Made by a program: the position numbers and the translations under genes. Of a stretch of DNA of 40,640 nucleotides, positions 1-6,929 are shown piece after piece (position 1 is the first letter of the stretch; every line of letters begins with the position of its first letter). Below the pieces are notes generated by a model. It was not told the DNA's origin. It ran no database searches and saw nothing but the letters and a program-made list of their open reading frames with translations. Origin of the DNA: a virus; IMG/VR virus record IMGVR_UViG_3300025141_007622, positions 1 through 40,640 of that record; one strand, 5' to 3'.

Positions 1-2
1 GA

Positions 3-80
3 TTACAAAACTCTAGAATGTCAGCACCTAAAAAGATTAAAAAAAAGGTAAAGAAAAATGTCAAGAAAAGAAAACGATGA
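3..80 (+). CDS. C-terminal end of an upstream gene, or a tiny lysine-rich ORF (partial)
   Basis: The reading frame is open from the window edge to a TGA at 78-80. From an internal ATG at 18 it encodes a 20-residue peptide that is almost all Lys, Arg and Asn, with no convincing ribosome binding site. It may be the basic tail of a gene that begins before the window, for example a packaging gene, but nothing here identifies it. The competing reading is frame 1, which ends at a TAA at 49-51 just before the next gene. The frame used here overlaps the next start by 23 nt. I cannot choose firmly between the two. Confidence 0.35.
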   Translation, partial: LQNSRMSAPKKIKKKVKKNVKKRKR

Positions 81-279
81 TTTCGTAGCAACGAAAGCTG
101 AAAAGACTTTTGATGATGATGGTAATATTCAAGTTGCAGAAGTAGATAAAAAAACTACTTTACAAGAAGCTTTAGGAAAAAATAAAGGCGTTGTTGTTAA
201 AACTAATAATAAAAAACCTTTTAAAATTAAAAAAATTTTATTAGATAATTCAGCAAAAGTTATTAAATTAAATAAATAA
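58..279 (+). CDS. Hypothetical protein, 73 aa, lysine-rich
   Basis: This small protein has an acidic/mixed N-terminal half and a basic C-terminal third (KKPFKIKKILL, ending in NSAKVIKLNK). I do not recognise a family. The ATG at 58 follows a purine-rich stretch (AGGTAAAGAAAA) that can serve as a ribosome binding site. It is the first of a run of small rightward genes upstream of the portal gene, a position where marine short-tailed phages often carry small, poorly conserved genes near the packaging genes. No membrane segment or cysteine motif is visible. Function unknown. Confidence 0.6.
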   Translation: MSRKENDDFVATKAEKTFDDDGNIQVAEVDKKTTLQEALGKNKGVVVKTNNKKPFKIKKILLDNSAKVIKLNK

Positions 280-283
280 GTAA

Positions 284-412
284 ATGGCTCGAATAAAGTT
301 TTTAAACTTTACTCCTCGAGATAAACCTCCAAAACGTCCTAGACGACATAAAAAACGACTTAACAAACACGAGAAAAGGTCGTATAAGAAATATAATAGG
401 CAAGGTAAATGA
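284..412 (+). CDS. Very basic 42-aa mini-protein
   Basis: The ORF starts with ATG at 284, five bases after the preceding stop, and ends at a TGA at 410-412, just before the next ATG at 414. The protein begins MARIKFLNFTPRD and continues with Pro-Lys-Arg-rich sequence (KPPKRPRRHKKR) and a basic tail. Roughly half of its residues are Lys, Arg or His, so binding to nucleic acid or to the packaging machinery is plausible but unproven. From memory, similar short basic proteins occur in uncultured marine phages close to packaging and portal genes. The tight spacing on both sides supports it as a real gene. Confidence 0.65.
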   Translation: MARIKFLNFTPRDKPPKRPRRHKKRLNKHEKRSYKKYNRQGK

Positions 413-413
413 T

Positions 414-1133
414 ATGGCAACTATTAACGACTTATTATATAATTATCAAGAAACAAATGAATTTGTATGTTCAGATGGACGAATGTCAGTAAATGGTATT
501 TGTCAACCTGCACAACAAGCTGATAGTGTAGATACTTCTAATCTTACAGAAACAATTATTGAAAGTTCTAAAAGAGATGGCGATGGTAAAGATTGGGAAG
601 AGAAAAAAGATAAAGTAAATCCTTGGGATGAAACTACTAAAGCAGGAGAAGATAAAGGAAAATTTGAATGGAACTTTGATAAAGAAACTAAAATTGATGG
701 ATATAAAAATACAATAAATAATAATATAAATGCATATAATGGGTGGGTCGAAGAAAATTTAGGAATACCCGCAGGTGTTCAAAATGCTGCAAGAATAGGA
801 GGAAGTGCGGTAGCTCTTGCAGGAGGTACTGGTGTATTAGGAGTTGTAGCACCGTGGGCAATTCCATTTTTGGCAGGTGCAGCTATTAATAAAGCTGAAA
901 AAGAAAGAATAGAAAATATAACTGATAAAGATGAACAAGGCGATATTCATACAATAGATATGATGACTTATAATGCTCCAAAACCAGGAGATGGAATTAA
1001 TATTCATGCTGATGGCGATGGTAGTGATAATAATAATACTAATCAAGATAAAGGAACAACTGATGCTAATGATGGATTTGATCAATCAAGTAGTGGAGGA
1101 TATCAACAAAGTCACGGAAGTCATCACTTTTAA
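414..1133 (+). CDS. Hypothetical protein with central Gly/Ala-rich hydrophobic segment, 239 aa
   Basis: No family is recognised. The N-terminal half is polar and acidic and holds two cysteines near residues 19 and 30. Residues about 125-160 form a Gly/Ala-rich hydrophobic stretch (GGSAVALAGGTGVLGVV followed by APWAIPFLAGAAI) that could insert in a membrane or form a glycine-zipper helix pair. The C-terminus is low-complexity: Asp/Asn/Gly-rich, then Gln/Ser/His-rich, ending SHGSHHF. It is followed by three small membrane/coiled-coil proteins, so a membrane-linked or internal-virion role is possible. The start has a modest AGGTAA motif upstream. Confidence 0.7.
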   Translation: MATINDLLYNYQETNEFVCSDGRMSVNGICQPAQQADSVDTSNLTETIIESSKRDGDGKDWEEKKDKVNPWDETTKAGEDKGKFEWNFDKETKIDGYKNTINNNINAYNGWVEENLGIPAGVQNAARIGGSAVALAGGTGVLGVVAPWAIPFLAGAAINKAEKERIENITDKDEQGDIHTIDMMTYNAPKPGDGINIHADGDGSDNNNTNQDKGTTDANDGFDQSSSGGYQQSHGSHHF

Positions 1134-1177
1134 TTTCATAATTTTTGTTATATAACTTTTACAAAAAAAGGTAATTT

Positions 1178-1411
1178 ATGGCAAAAAAATCATCTGATTC
1201 AATAGTAAATACTTCTTTAGGTATTAGACTTTCTTCTCATGAAAAGTTATGTGCTGAAAGAATGAAACAATTAATTAAAGCCATAGATGAATTAAATAAA
1301 AAAGTATCTAAACTTTCAGATGATGTATCACGAGGTAAAGGAGCTGTTGCAGTATTAGTTGGTATAGGAACTATTATAGCAGCTTGTATTGGCTTTTTTA
1401 ATTTTAGGTAA
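1178..1411 (+). CDS. Small coiled-coil protein with C-terminal membrane anchor (XhlA-like layout)
   Basis: The 77-residue protein has a helical, heptad-like region at about residues 25-52 (MKQLIKAIDELNKKVSKLSD), then one hydrophobic segment at about residues 56-76 (AVAVLVGIGTIIAACIGFF). A coiled coil followed by a C-terminal membrane helix is the layout of XhlA-type phage accessory lysis proteins, but I see no diagnostic motif. It sits far from the recognisable amidase and holin at 29.6-30.4 kb. It is followed at once by two proteins of opposite layout (N-terminal membrane helix, then coiled coil), suggesting that the three work together. The RBS is AAAAAAGGTAA. Confidence 0.65.
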   Translation: MAKKSSDSIVNTSLGIRLSSHEKLCAERMKQLIKAIDELNKKVSKLSDDVSRGKGAVAVLVGIGTIIAACIGFFNFR

Positions 1412-1414
1412 AAA

Positions 1415-1666
1415 ATGTTAGAAAAATTAATGACTATGCTAGTTGGAATTTTATTAGCTCTAGCAGGTTGGAGTTTATCTAGAACTTTTGAACTTTCAAC
1501 TATCCAGGCAGTACATGAAGATAAAGTACATAAACTTGAAAGAGTAGTTGAAAAGTTAGAAGATAAAATGGATAAGATGATGGACTCTGATGAAGAGATT
1601 ATGGAGCAACACGAAAAATTATTTAAAAAATTAGAATCAGGAAACACAGGATATAATTATAATTAA
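1415..1666 (+). CDS. Small membrane-anchored coiled-coil protein, 83 aa
   Basis: An N-terminal hydrophobic helix (about residues 4-22, LMTMLVGILLALAGWSL) is followed by a long charged helix with heptad spacing (about residues 36-75, containing KVHKLERVVEKLEDKMDKMM). This looks like a type II membrane anchor with an outward coiled coil, loosely like a spanin or a membrane tether. No family is recognised. It starts three bases after the preceding stop, and its own TAA overlaps the next ATG (TAATG at 1664-1668), so the three genes are probably translated together. Confidence 0.65.
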   Translation: MLEKLMTMLVGILLALAGWSLSRTFELSTIQAVHEDKVHKLERVVEKLEDKMDKMMDSDEEIMEQHEKLFKKLESGNTGYNYN

Positions 1667-2085
1667 TGGCACTTAAAATTTCAGAAGAAGCAGCAGTCCA
1701 AATGCCAATGAAAACGGTAGCTTCATTAATTGCACTTGTTGCAATTGGAACATGGGCTTATTTCGGAGTTATCGAAACTCAAAACAGACTTCAAACACAA
1801 GTAGAGTTAATGTCAAAAGATTTAATAGAAAATACAGCATTTAGAATAGGTTGGCCACGAGGAACTTTAGGATCCCTTCCAGCAGATTCAGAACAATTTA
1901 TGTTAATTGAAGAACTTTATAAACAAGTGGAAAAATTACAGATACAACAAGAGTCAGGAATGCATAATAAAGTTAACATAGAATTTTTAACTAAACAATT
2001 AGAGAAAGCTTTAGAAGATATTGAAGAACTAAAGGACTCGAACAGAGAAATACATTATAAAAACGGAAATGGAGGTACACAGTGA
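1666..2085 (+). CDS. Membrane-anchored coiled-coil protein, 139 aa
   Basis: One membrane helix lies at about residues 17-38 (TVASLIALVAIGTWAYFGVI). It is followed by a helix with Gln/Leu heptads, a short Gly/Pro-containing section (GWPRGTLGSLP) and a second coiled coil to the C-terminus (LTKQLEKALEDIEELKD). The N-terminus is short and polar, so the bulk would face the periplasm if the helix inserts as a signal anchor. I recall proteins of this shape from uncultured marine phages, without a known function. Its stop overlaps the next gene's GTG start. Confidence 0.7.
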   Translation: MALKISEEAAVQMPMKTVASLIALVAIGTWAYFGVIETQNRLQTQVELMSKDLIENTAFRIGWPRGTLGSLPADSEQFMLIEELYKQVEKLQIQQESGMHNKVNIEFLTKQLEKALEDIEELKDSNREIHYKNGNGGTQ

Positions 2086-2321
2086 CAGAATTAGTAGTAG
2101 CATTGTTGATGATAGTCAACGGAGAAATTAAGGAACATAGAATTCAAATTGATCCTAGAACAGGTAAGCCTTCAATGGCAATGTGTTTGAAGGGTAAAAG
2201 ACATGCTGCAAGAGGTGAAAAATACGGTAGTAATATTACTCATCAATGCATAAAATCGATGGCTGAGACTGAGTTAAATATTGATGGATCCAAGTCTATT
2301 AAAAAATTAATCCTTGAATAA
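2082..2321 (+). CDS. Small protein with hydrophobic N-terminus, 79 aa (GTG start)
   Basis: The start codon is GTG at 2082, four bases inside the end of the preceding gene (GTGA overlap). A strong ribosome binding site, GGAGGT, lies a few bases upstream and fixes this start. The N-terminus (TELVVALLMIVNGEIKEH) is hydrophobic and short. The remainder is polar with three cysteines, basic residues and the segment HRIQIDPRTGKPSM. It completes the group of small membrane-linked proteins. The hydrophobic start could be a buried strand rather than a signal. Function unknown. Confidence 0.65.
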   Translation: MTELVVALLMIVNGEIKEHRIQIDPRTGKPSMAMCLKGKRHAARGEKYGSNITHQCIKSMAETELNIDGSKSIKKLILE

Positions 2322-2324
2322 TCA

Positions 2325-2438
2325 ATGCAAAAAGCTAATAAAAAACGCAACCCTGTTGCGAAGCAATTAAGACATTTTAAACAAAAGATAGTTCATAATA
2401 AAAAGACCTATAATAGAAAAAAATTAGCCAAAATTTAA
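2325..2438 (+). CDS. Basic mini-protein with NPVAK motif, 37 aa
   Basis: ATG at 2325 opens three bases after the previous stop, and the TAA is at 2436-2438. The product is highly basic and contains KKRNPVAKQLRHFKQK, then HNKKTYNRKK. Short basic phage proteins with an NPVA(K/R) core and a conserved Tyr-x-Arg-Lys end are widespread in tailed phages (annotated as a DUF in some databases), so this looks like a real gene. Its role is unknown; nucleic-acid binding is only suggested by charge. Confidence 0.65.
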   Translation: MQKANKKRNPVAKQLRHFKQKIVHNKKTYNRKKLAKI

Positions 2439-2512
2439 AGCTTTCAATATCAATATTTTTGTTTTATATCTACTAATAGGAAAGTATGGTATGAACCAGG
2501 AGGTATACTAAT

Positions 2513-2665
2513 ATGAAAAAACAAGGATACAATGCTAGAAAAGACGAACAGCTAGGAATGACTAGAGGAAAAGAGTCAGGTAAAAAAATGTCTATGGCTG
2601 GTAGAAGAAAAGTAGCGAAAGCTACAAGAAAACCTAAAGGCACTTACGGTTTTAAAAAAAAATAG
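2513..2665 (+). CDS. Basic mini-protein, 50 aa, strong ribosome binding site
   Basis: ATG at 2513 is preceded by an ideal AGGAGGT with suitable spacing, so translation is likely efficient. The protein begins MKKQGYNARKDEQLGM and continues with RGKESGKKMSMAGRRK and a basic C-terminus ending GFKKK. The pattern (R/G)KE(S)…R(R)…A recurs in short proteins of marine phages. High expression and strong positive charge would suit a nucleoid- or capsid-interior DNA-binding protein, but that is inference. The 74 bases before it (2439-2512) are AT-rich, contain no gene and may hold a promoter. No clear -35/-10 pair stands out. Confidence 0.65.
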   Translation: MKKQGYNARKDEQLGMTRGKESGKKMSMAGRRKVAKATRKPKGTYGFKKK

Positions 2666-2684
2666 TAACTAATCAATAGAGGAG

Positions 2685-2726
2685 GCTTTAGTTATATATG
2701 AATCAATTTCGCTTTACTACTAAAGC
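2685..2726 (+). promoter_or_regulatory. Two mutually exclusive hairpins around a leader ORF
   Basis: GCTTTAGT at 2685-2692 is the exact reverse complement of ACTAAAGC at 2719-2726. GCTTTA at 2711-2716 is the exact reverse complement of TAAAGC at 2721-2726, with a CTAC loop. The two stems compete for the same 3' arm. The 16-codon ORF at 2698 starts in the loop of the long stem, and the GGAGG at 2681-2685 abuts its 5' arm. This is the geometry of an attenuator or translational switch. In AT-rich DNA, chance pairing is possible. Confidence 0.35.
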
Positions 2727-2748
2727 TCACTCTATTAAAAAATTATAA
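2698..2748 (+). CDS. 16-codon leader-like ORF
   Basis: ATG at 2698 follows GGAGG at 2681-2685, with a rather long 12-base spacer. The ORF encodes MNQFRFTTKAHSIKKL and stops at 2746-2748, overlapping the ATG of the next mini-gene (TAATG). The short length, good ribosome binding site and stop/start overlap suggest a leader peptide whose translation controls the next gene, rather than a functional protein. The alternative is a non-coding gap with chance signals. Confidence 0.4.
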   Translation: MNQFRFTTKAHSIKKL

Positions 2749-2864
2749 TGCCTTTTAGATCAGAAAAACAAAGAAAATGGATGCATATTAATAAACCCAA
2801 GATGGCCAAAAAATGGTCAAAAAGATATGGAAGTAAAATAATTAAAAAGAAGAAGAAAAAATAA
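2748..2864 (+). CDS. Conserved phage mini-protein (MPF-x-S-x-x-QR-x-WM type), 38 aa
   Basis: ATG at 2748 overlaps the stop of the leader ORF, and the TAA at 2862-2864 overlaps the portal ATG at 2864. The product begins MPFRSEKQRKWMHINKPKMAK and ends in a run of eight residues rich in lysine. Mini-proteins with the pattern MPF.S..QR.WM....P.MA..W are common in phages and in some bacteria. Their function is not established. The arrangement makes translation coupled to both neighbours. Confidence 0.75.
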   Translation: MPFRSEKQRKWMHINKPKMAKKWSKRYGSKIIKKKKKK

Positions 2865-5179
2865 TGGAAGTTGAACTAGATAAAAAAAAATTACAATTCA
2901 CTAATGATAAAGGTGAAAAAGTTAGAGTTGATATAGATCAAGATCAAACTGAAAAAGATGAAGAAGTCTTTGAAAGAAATCATTATACAAATTTAGCAGA
3001 AGAATTAGATGAAAGAGAAGTTGCAAAAATAGGAAAAGATTTAGTAAGAGCTTATGAAGATGATAAGAGTTCTAGAAAAAATTGGGAAGATCAATATTCT
3101 AAAGGACTACGAATGTTAGGAATAGTAGTAGAAGATAGACAAGATCCTTTTCCTGGAGCTTCAGGTGTTCATCATCCTTTACTTGCAGAAGCAGCAACAC
3201 AGTTTCAAGCTAGAGCTATTGCTGAAATGTTTCCAGCAGGTGGTCCTGTTAAAACACAAATTATTGGAAAGACTACAGATAAAAAATTAGAACAAGCACA
3301 AAGAGTTCAAGACTTTATGAACTTTCAAGTAACTCAAGAAATCCCTGATTATTTTAATGAACTAGATCAAATGTTATTTTATTTATCTCTTGCAGGAAGT
3401 GCTTTTAAAAAAATATATTTTGATAATACATTAGATAGAATTTGCTCTAAATTTGTACCAGCAGAAGATTTTGTAATCTCTATGGAAAATACAGATTTAG
3501 AAACAGCAGATAGATATACTCAAATAATGAAATTAACAAGAACTGAAATAAGAAAACATCAAATTTCAGGTTATTACAAAGATGTTCCATTAAGTAAAGC
3601 TGAAAGTAATGCGGGAGCTAATAGTGGAGATTTAGTTGAACAAACTTTACAAAGATTAGAAGGTATGACACCAAGTATGGCTGATAAAATACATACTCTT
3701 TTAGAAGTCCATGCAAATTTAGATGTAGGTGAAGATAGAGATGGATTAGCTCTACCTTATATTGTTACTATTGATTATGAATCACAAAGAGTATTATCTA
3801 TTAGAAGAAATTGGAAAGAAGAAGATTCATTAAGAAGAAAAAGAACTTATTTTATTCATTATAAATATCTTCCTGGCTTGGGCTTTTACGGCTTCGGTCT
3901 TATACAAATGATAGGTGGACTTCAACATGCAAGCACTGGTGCTTTAAGAGCACTATTAGATTCAGCTGCTTTTGCAAATCTCAATGGAGGTTTTAGAGCT
4001 AAAGGAGCAAGAATTGAAGGAGGAGATATTACTGTCTCTCCAGGTGAATGGGTTGAAGTTGAAGCATATGGTGATGATTTGCGTAAATCTTTTATCCCTC
4101 TTCCCTTTAAGGAACCATCACCAACATTACTCCAATTACTTGGAGTTTTAACTGAGTCAGGGAGACGTTTTGCTTCTATTGCAGATGCAATGATTGGAGA
4201 TTCAGCTGGATCAGGTCCAGTTGGAACTACTATTGCTTTAATAGAACAAGGGTCTAAAGTATTTAGTGCTATTCATAAAAGAATACATCAAGCTCAAGGT
4301 AGAGAATTTAAATTAATTTATGAATTAAATGGAGAATATTTAGACGATGAATATTCTTTTGAAGTAATAGGTGAAAATAAAAAAATTAGAAGAAAAGATT
4401 TTAGTGCTTCAATTAGTGTTGTTCCTGTATCTGATCCTAATATATTTTCTCAAGCTCAAAGAATAGCTTTAGCTCAAACTGGTTTACAATTAGCAAGAGA
4501 AACTCCTGATGTAGTAGATGTAAAAGAAGCAACAAGAAGATTTTTACAAGCTTTAAGTATTCCTGATTATATGGATTTAATAATAGAAGATGAAGATACT
4601 CCTAGACGTGATCCAGTATCAGAGAATATGGCTATACTTAATACTATGCCTATTCAAGTATTTGAAGATCAAGATCATCAAGCTCATATGCAAGTTCATT
4701 CTCAATTTATGAATGATCCTAGATTTGGTGGAAATCCTGAAGCTAAAGAGAGATTATATCCAGCCATGTTAGCTCATATGGGTCAACATATGGCATATTT
4801 ATATCAACAACAAATGCAAGCATCAGTTCCTGAAGGTAATCCTGTTTCATCTGGAGATTTTAATAGAGAATTAGATAATGAACCTTCTAAAGAAATAAGT
4901 ATTGAAGAAGAAAATAGAATAGCAGTAAATGCTGCACAAGCTGCACAACAATTAGCTGGTAGTATGCCTCCTTCTCCTGAAGAACAAAAACAACAAATGG
5001 AAGATAAAGAAAAACAAGCTAACATTCAATTAAAAGCTGAAGAACTTCAAATTAGAAAAGCAAGATTTATGCAAGGTGTAAAACAAAGTGAAAAACAAGA
5101 TGCTAGAAAAGATGCTGAGACTAAATCTAAAATAGTAGAGACAGCTTCTAAAATTGCAAGAAAAGATAAAAGAAGGTAA
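2864..5179 (+). CDS. Portal protein, P22-type
   Basis: The product is the dodecameric portal at the capsid vertex through which DNA is packaged and ejected, and to which the tail connector attaches. The 771-residue length fits the large P22-like portal class. The hallmark segment DPFPGASGVHHPLL at residues 94-107 and the following AATQFQARAIAEMFP are typical of marine podovirus-like portals. The middle (residues about 330-480) carries the GFYGFGLIQMIGG and GALRALLDSAAFAN segments expected in the stem/wing core. The C-terminal about 130 residues are Gln/Lys-rich and helical (barrel-like), ending with a strongly basic tail. It starts by overlapping the preceding mini-gene and ends one base into the next start. 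No defects are seen. Confidence 0.93.
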   Translation: MEVELDKKKLQFTNDKGEKVRVDIDQDQTEKDEEVFERNHYTNLAEELDEREVAKIGKDLVRAYEDDKSSRKNWEDQYSKGLRMLGIVVEDRQDPFPGASGVHHPLLAEAATQFQARAIAEMFPAGGPVKTQIIGKTTDKKLEQAQRVQDFMNFQVTQEIPDYFNELDQMLFYLSLAGSAFKKIYFDNTLDRICSKFVPAEDFVISMENTDLETADRYTQIMKLTRTEIRKHQISGYYKDVPLSKAESNAGANSGDLVEQTLQRLEGMTPSMADKIHTLLEVHANLDVGEDRDGLALPYIVTIDYESQRVLSIRRNWKEEDSLRRKRTYFIHYKYLPGLGFYGFGLIQMIGGLQHASTGALRALLDSAAFANLNGGFRAKGARIEGGDITVSPGEWVEVEAYGDDLRKSFIPLPFKEPSPTLLQLLGVLTESGRRFASIADAMIGDSAGSGPVGTTIALIEQGSKVFSAIHKRIHQAQGREFKLIYELNGEYLDDEYSFEVIGENKKIRRKDFSASISVVPVSDPNIFSQAQRIALAQTGLQLARETPDVVDVKEATRRFLQALSIPDYMDLIIEDEDTPRRDPVSENMAILNTMPIQVFEDQDHQAHMQVHSQFMNDPRFGGNPEAKERLYPAMLAHMGQHMAYLYQQQMQASVPEGNPVSSGDFNRELDNEPSKEISIEEENRIAVNAAQAAQQLAGSMPPSPEEQKQQMEDKEKQANIQLKAEELQIRKARFMQGVKQSEKQDARKDAETKSKIVETASKIARKDKRR

Positions 5180-5382
5180 TGGGAGCCAAAGCAGATTCAA
5201 TAAGACAAGCTAAAAAATTTTTAGAAAATAAAAAAATTTCTATTAAAAAAGTTAAACCACATTTGTTTGCTATTGCTGCGAATGGATTAAAAAAAAATTT
5301 TGCATCAACATTAGATTATTTTATGAAAGGAAGTAATGGAACGCCTACTACAAGCGATCAAGAAAAAAATAAAAACTCATAA
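5179..5382 (+). CDS. Hypothetical basic protein, 67 aa
   Basis: It starts at the last base of the portal stop codon (TAATG), so it is translated as part of the head operon. The protein is basic and probably helical (IRQAKKFLENKKISIKKVK), with a short hydrophobic stretch LFAIAANGL. The last 47 bases overlap the next gene in another frame, and the C-terminal residues encoded there are polar and low-complexity. No family is recognised. Such small genes between portal and scaffold are common in marine phages. Confidence 0.6.
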   Translation: MGAKADSIRQAKKFLENKKISIKKVKPHLFAIAANGLKKNFASTLDYFMKGSNGTPTTSDQEKNKNS

Positions 5383-5536
5383 AGAAGAATTAAGTAATAA
5401 TTTATTATCTAAAGGTGTAGATAATTTTCCTGAATTTAAACGTGTCTATGGATATGGACAAGGTTTAGATAAATCACTTGAAATAATTAATGAATTAATT
5501 GAAAAATATAAAACAGGAGAAATAGAAGATGATTAA
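5336..5536 (+). CDS. Small helical protein, 66 aa
   Basis: ATG at 5336 has a good upstream GGAAG ribosome binding site and lies inside the end of the preceding gene (47-base overlap, +1 frame). The protein is helical and well formed: MERLLQAIKKKIKTHKEEL, then FPEFKRVYGYGQGLDKSLEIINELIEKY. The FPEFKRVYGYGQG section looks conserved in style. It is probably a small structural or assembly helper in the head operon, with no firm family. It ends eight bases into the GroES-like gene. Confidence 0.7.
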   Translation: MERLLQAIKKKIKTHKEELSNNLLSKGVDNFPEFKRVYGYGQGLDKSLEIINELIEKYKTGEIEDD

Positions 5537-5897
5537 TAATGATACATGGGCAACAGATAATAGTATACCTACACCTACCAAAGTACCAGAACCAGTAGGT
5601 TATAGAATATTAATAAGACCTAGAGGAATTATAGAAAAAACAAAAGGTGGCATTATATTGACTGATTCAAGTAAAGATAGTCAAGCTTATTTAAATAGTG
5701 TAGGACAAATAATTGCAATGGGCGAAGAATGTTATAGTGATAGAAAAAAACCGTGGTGTAAAGTAGGTGATTGGGTTATTTTTGGTAGATATGCAGGTGC
5801 AAGAATTTCTGTACAAAAGGTTAAAATGCTGTTATTAAATGATGATGAGATTATTGCAACTCTGGAAAGTCCAGATATAATAACTCAACAATTATAA
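5529..5897 (+). CDS. GroES-like co-chaperonin
   Basis: The product is predicted to act as the Cpn10 lid on host GroEL during folding of phage proteins, most likely the capsid protein encoded just downstream, as T4 gp31 does. The protein aligns with GroES. After a 20-residue N-terminal extension comes the strand GYRILIRP, then the mobile-loop region EKTKGGIILTDS (residues 36-47), VGQIIAMGEE, the KVGDWVIFGRYAG segment (78-90), and LLLNDDEIIATL (101-112), equivalent to the C-terminal strand. At 122 residues it is slightly longer than bacterial GroES, mainly because of the N-terminal extension, a short insert near residues 68-77 and a tail. No GroEL gene is present, so the host partner must be used. 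Confidence 0.87.
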   Translation: MINNDTWATDNSIPTPTKVPEPVGYRILIRPRGIIEKTKGGIILTDSSKDSQAYLNSVGQIIAMGEECYSDRKKPWCKVGDWVIFGRYAGARISVQKVKMLLLNDDEIIATLESPDIITQQL

Positions 5898-5901
5898 CAA
5901 A

Positions 5902-5919
5902 CATTAACATATGTTAATG
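5902..5919. promoter_or_regulatory. 18-bp perfect palindrome before the scaffold gene
   Basis: CATTAACATATGTTAATG reads the same on both strands. It lies in the only real gap (5898-5936) between the GroES-like and scaffold genes, 18 bases before the ATG and upstream of the TAGGAGA ribosome binding site. It could be a dimeric repressor or activator operator, or an RNA hairpin with a 7-bp stem and ATAT loop that blocks readthrough or protects mRNA. There is no downstream T-tract, so an intrinsic terminator is unlikely. Confidence 0.45.
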
Positions 5920-5936
5920 ACAACATAGGAGATACT

Positions 5937-6929
5937 ATGCCCGAGAATGAAAAAGAAAAGAAAGATTTAGAAGTTAAACTTGATGAAGTTGTAGAAGGAC
6001 AAGAGGTAGATGTACCTTTAAATCCATTAGAAAAATTACAACAAGAACAAGAAAAATCTTCTGATGAAAGTAAAGAAGAAGAAAATGTAAAAGAAAAAGA
6101 TCAAGGACACGATATATCTTACGAAAATGAGGTAAAATATGATGTAGAAACTAAACCTACAGAAAAAATACCTTCATATTCTGATGAGATGCCTTATTCT
6201 GTTAAAGTTCGTAAAAGAATTCAGAAAGAAGTAGCAAAAAGAGCAGAAGCTGAACAAAGAATAGTTGATTTAGAACAAAAAATAAATTCTATGGAAAAAA
6301 GAACTTATGATATGGCTAATAAATCACTTTCTAATCAAGCTACTGCAGTGTCAAATGAATTAAAATCAGCAATTGAAGAAGGAAATACAGAAAAACAAGT
6401 AAAATTGTATGAAAATCTTGCTGAAATTAGAAGTCAAATGACAAAAACTGAAGATTATGCTGCTAGAGTACCTAAAGTTAAGGAGAAAAAAGATAAAGCT
6501 CCACCTTTGGCTTCTGAATGGGTAAAAGAAAATTCGCAATGGTTTAATAAGCCTGGTTTTAGAAAAGAAACTGCAATGGCTTATGGAATTGATGCTGAAT
6601 TAACTGAAGAAGGTTGGGATGTGCATGATCCTGGTTATTATGATGAAATGAACAAAAGACTAAAAGCAAGTGGTCTTGGTTATTTTACTAAATCAGAAGA
6701 AAACACTTCCAAAAGTAATCAAAATGTAGTACAAAAAACTAACAGAGTGCAATCTCCGGTTGCTGGAGTTTCTCGTAAAAAAGGAACAAGTAGTAATAGA
6801 GTTAAGCTCACAAGTGATGATCTTACCACTGCTAAAAACTTTGGTATTAACATTAATGATGAAGCAGCACTAAAACGATTTGCTAAAGAAGTAAAAGACT
6901 TTAGTGATTCAAATACAGGAACAACGTAA
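5937..6929 (+). CDS. Probable capsid scaffolding protein
   Basis: The assignment rests on position (after the portal, before the capsid genes) and composition. The 330-residue protein is strongly charged and Glu/Lys-rich. Its N-terminal 90 residues are acidic and probably disordered. A long coiled-coil region (about residues 90-185) contains KRIQKEVAKRAEAEQRI. A short globular section follows (WVKENSQWFNKPGFRKETAMAYG begins near residue 197, described here in part), then a basic, probably helical C-terminus (residues about 270-330) of the kind that binds coat protein. It has a good ribosome binding site (TAGGAGA). No protease domain is visible. Confidence 0.75.
   Translation: MPENEKEKKDLEVKLDEVVEGQEVDVPLNPLEKLQQEQEKSSDESKEEENVKEKDQGHDISYENEVKYDVETKPTEKIPSYSDEMPYSVKVRKRIQKEVAKRAEAEQRIVDLEQKINSMEKRTYDMANKSLSNQATAVSNELKSAIEEGNTEKQVKLYENLAEIRSQMTKTEDYAARVPKVKEKKDKAPPLASEWVKENSQWFNKPGFRKETAMAYGIDAELTEEGWDVHDPGYYDEMNKRLKASGLGYFTKSEENTSKSNQNVVQKTNRVQSPVAGVSRKKGTSSNRVKLTSDDLTTAKNFGININDEAALKRFAKEVKDFSDSNTGTT

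Noticed and set aside
837-1647. Open frames on the minus strand (837-1085, 1237-1647) and a second plus frame (973-1155)
   Set aside because: They lie opposite or inside well-formed genes, have Ser/Ile/Cys-rich composition typical of reverse reading of AT-rich genes, and lack ribosome binding sites.
5336-5382. Programmed frameshift joining the genes at 5179 and 5336
   Set aside because: An A-rich run exists at the overlap, but the frames differ by +1, not the -1 favoured by such slippery runs. The second gene has its own ATG and ribosome binding site.
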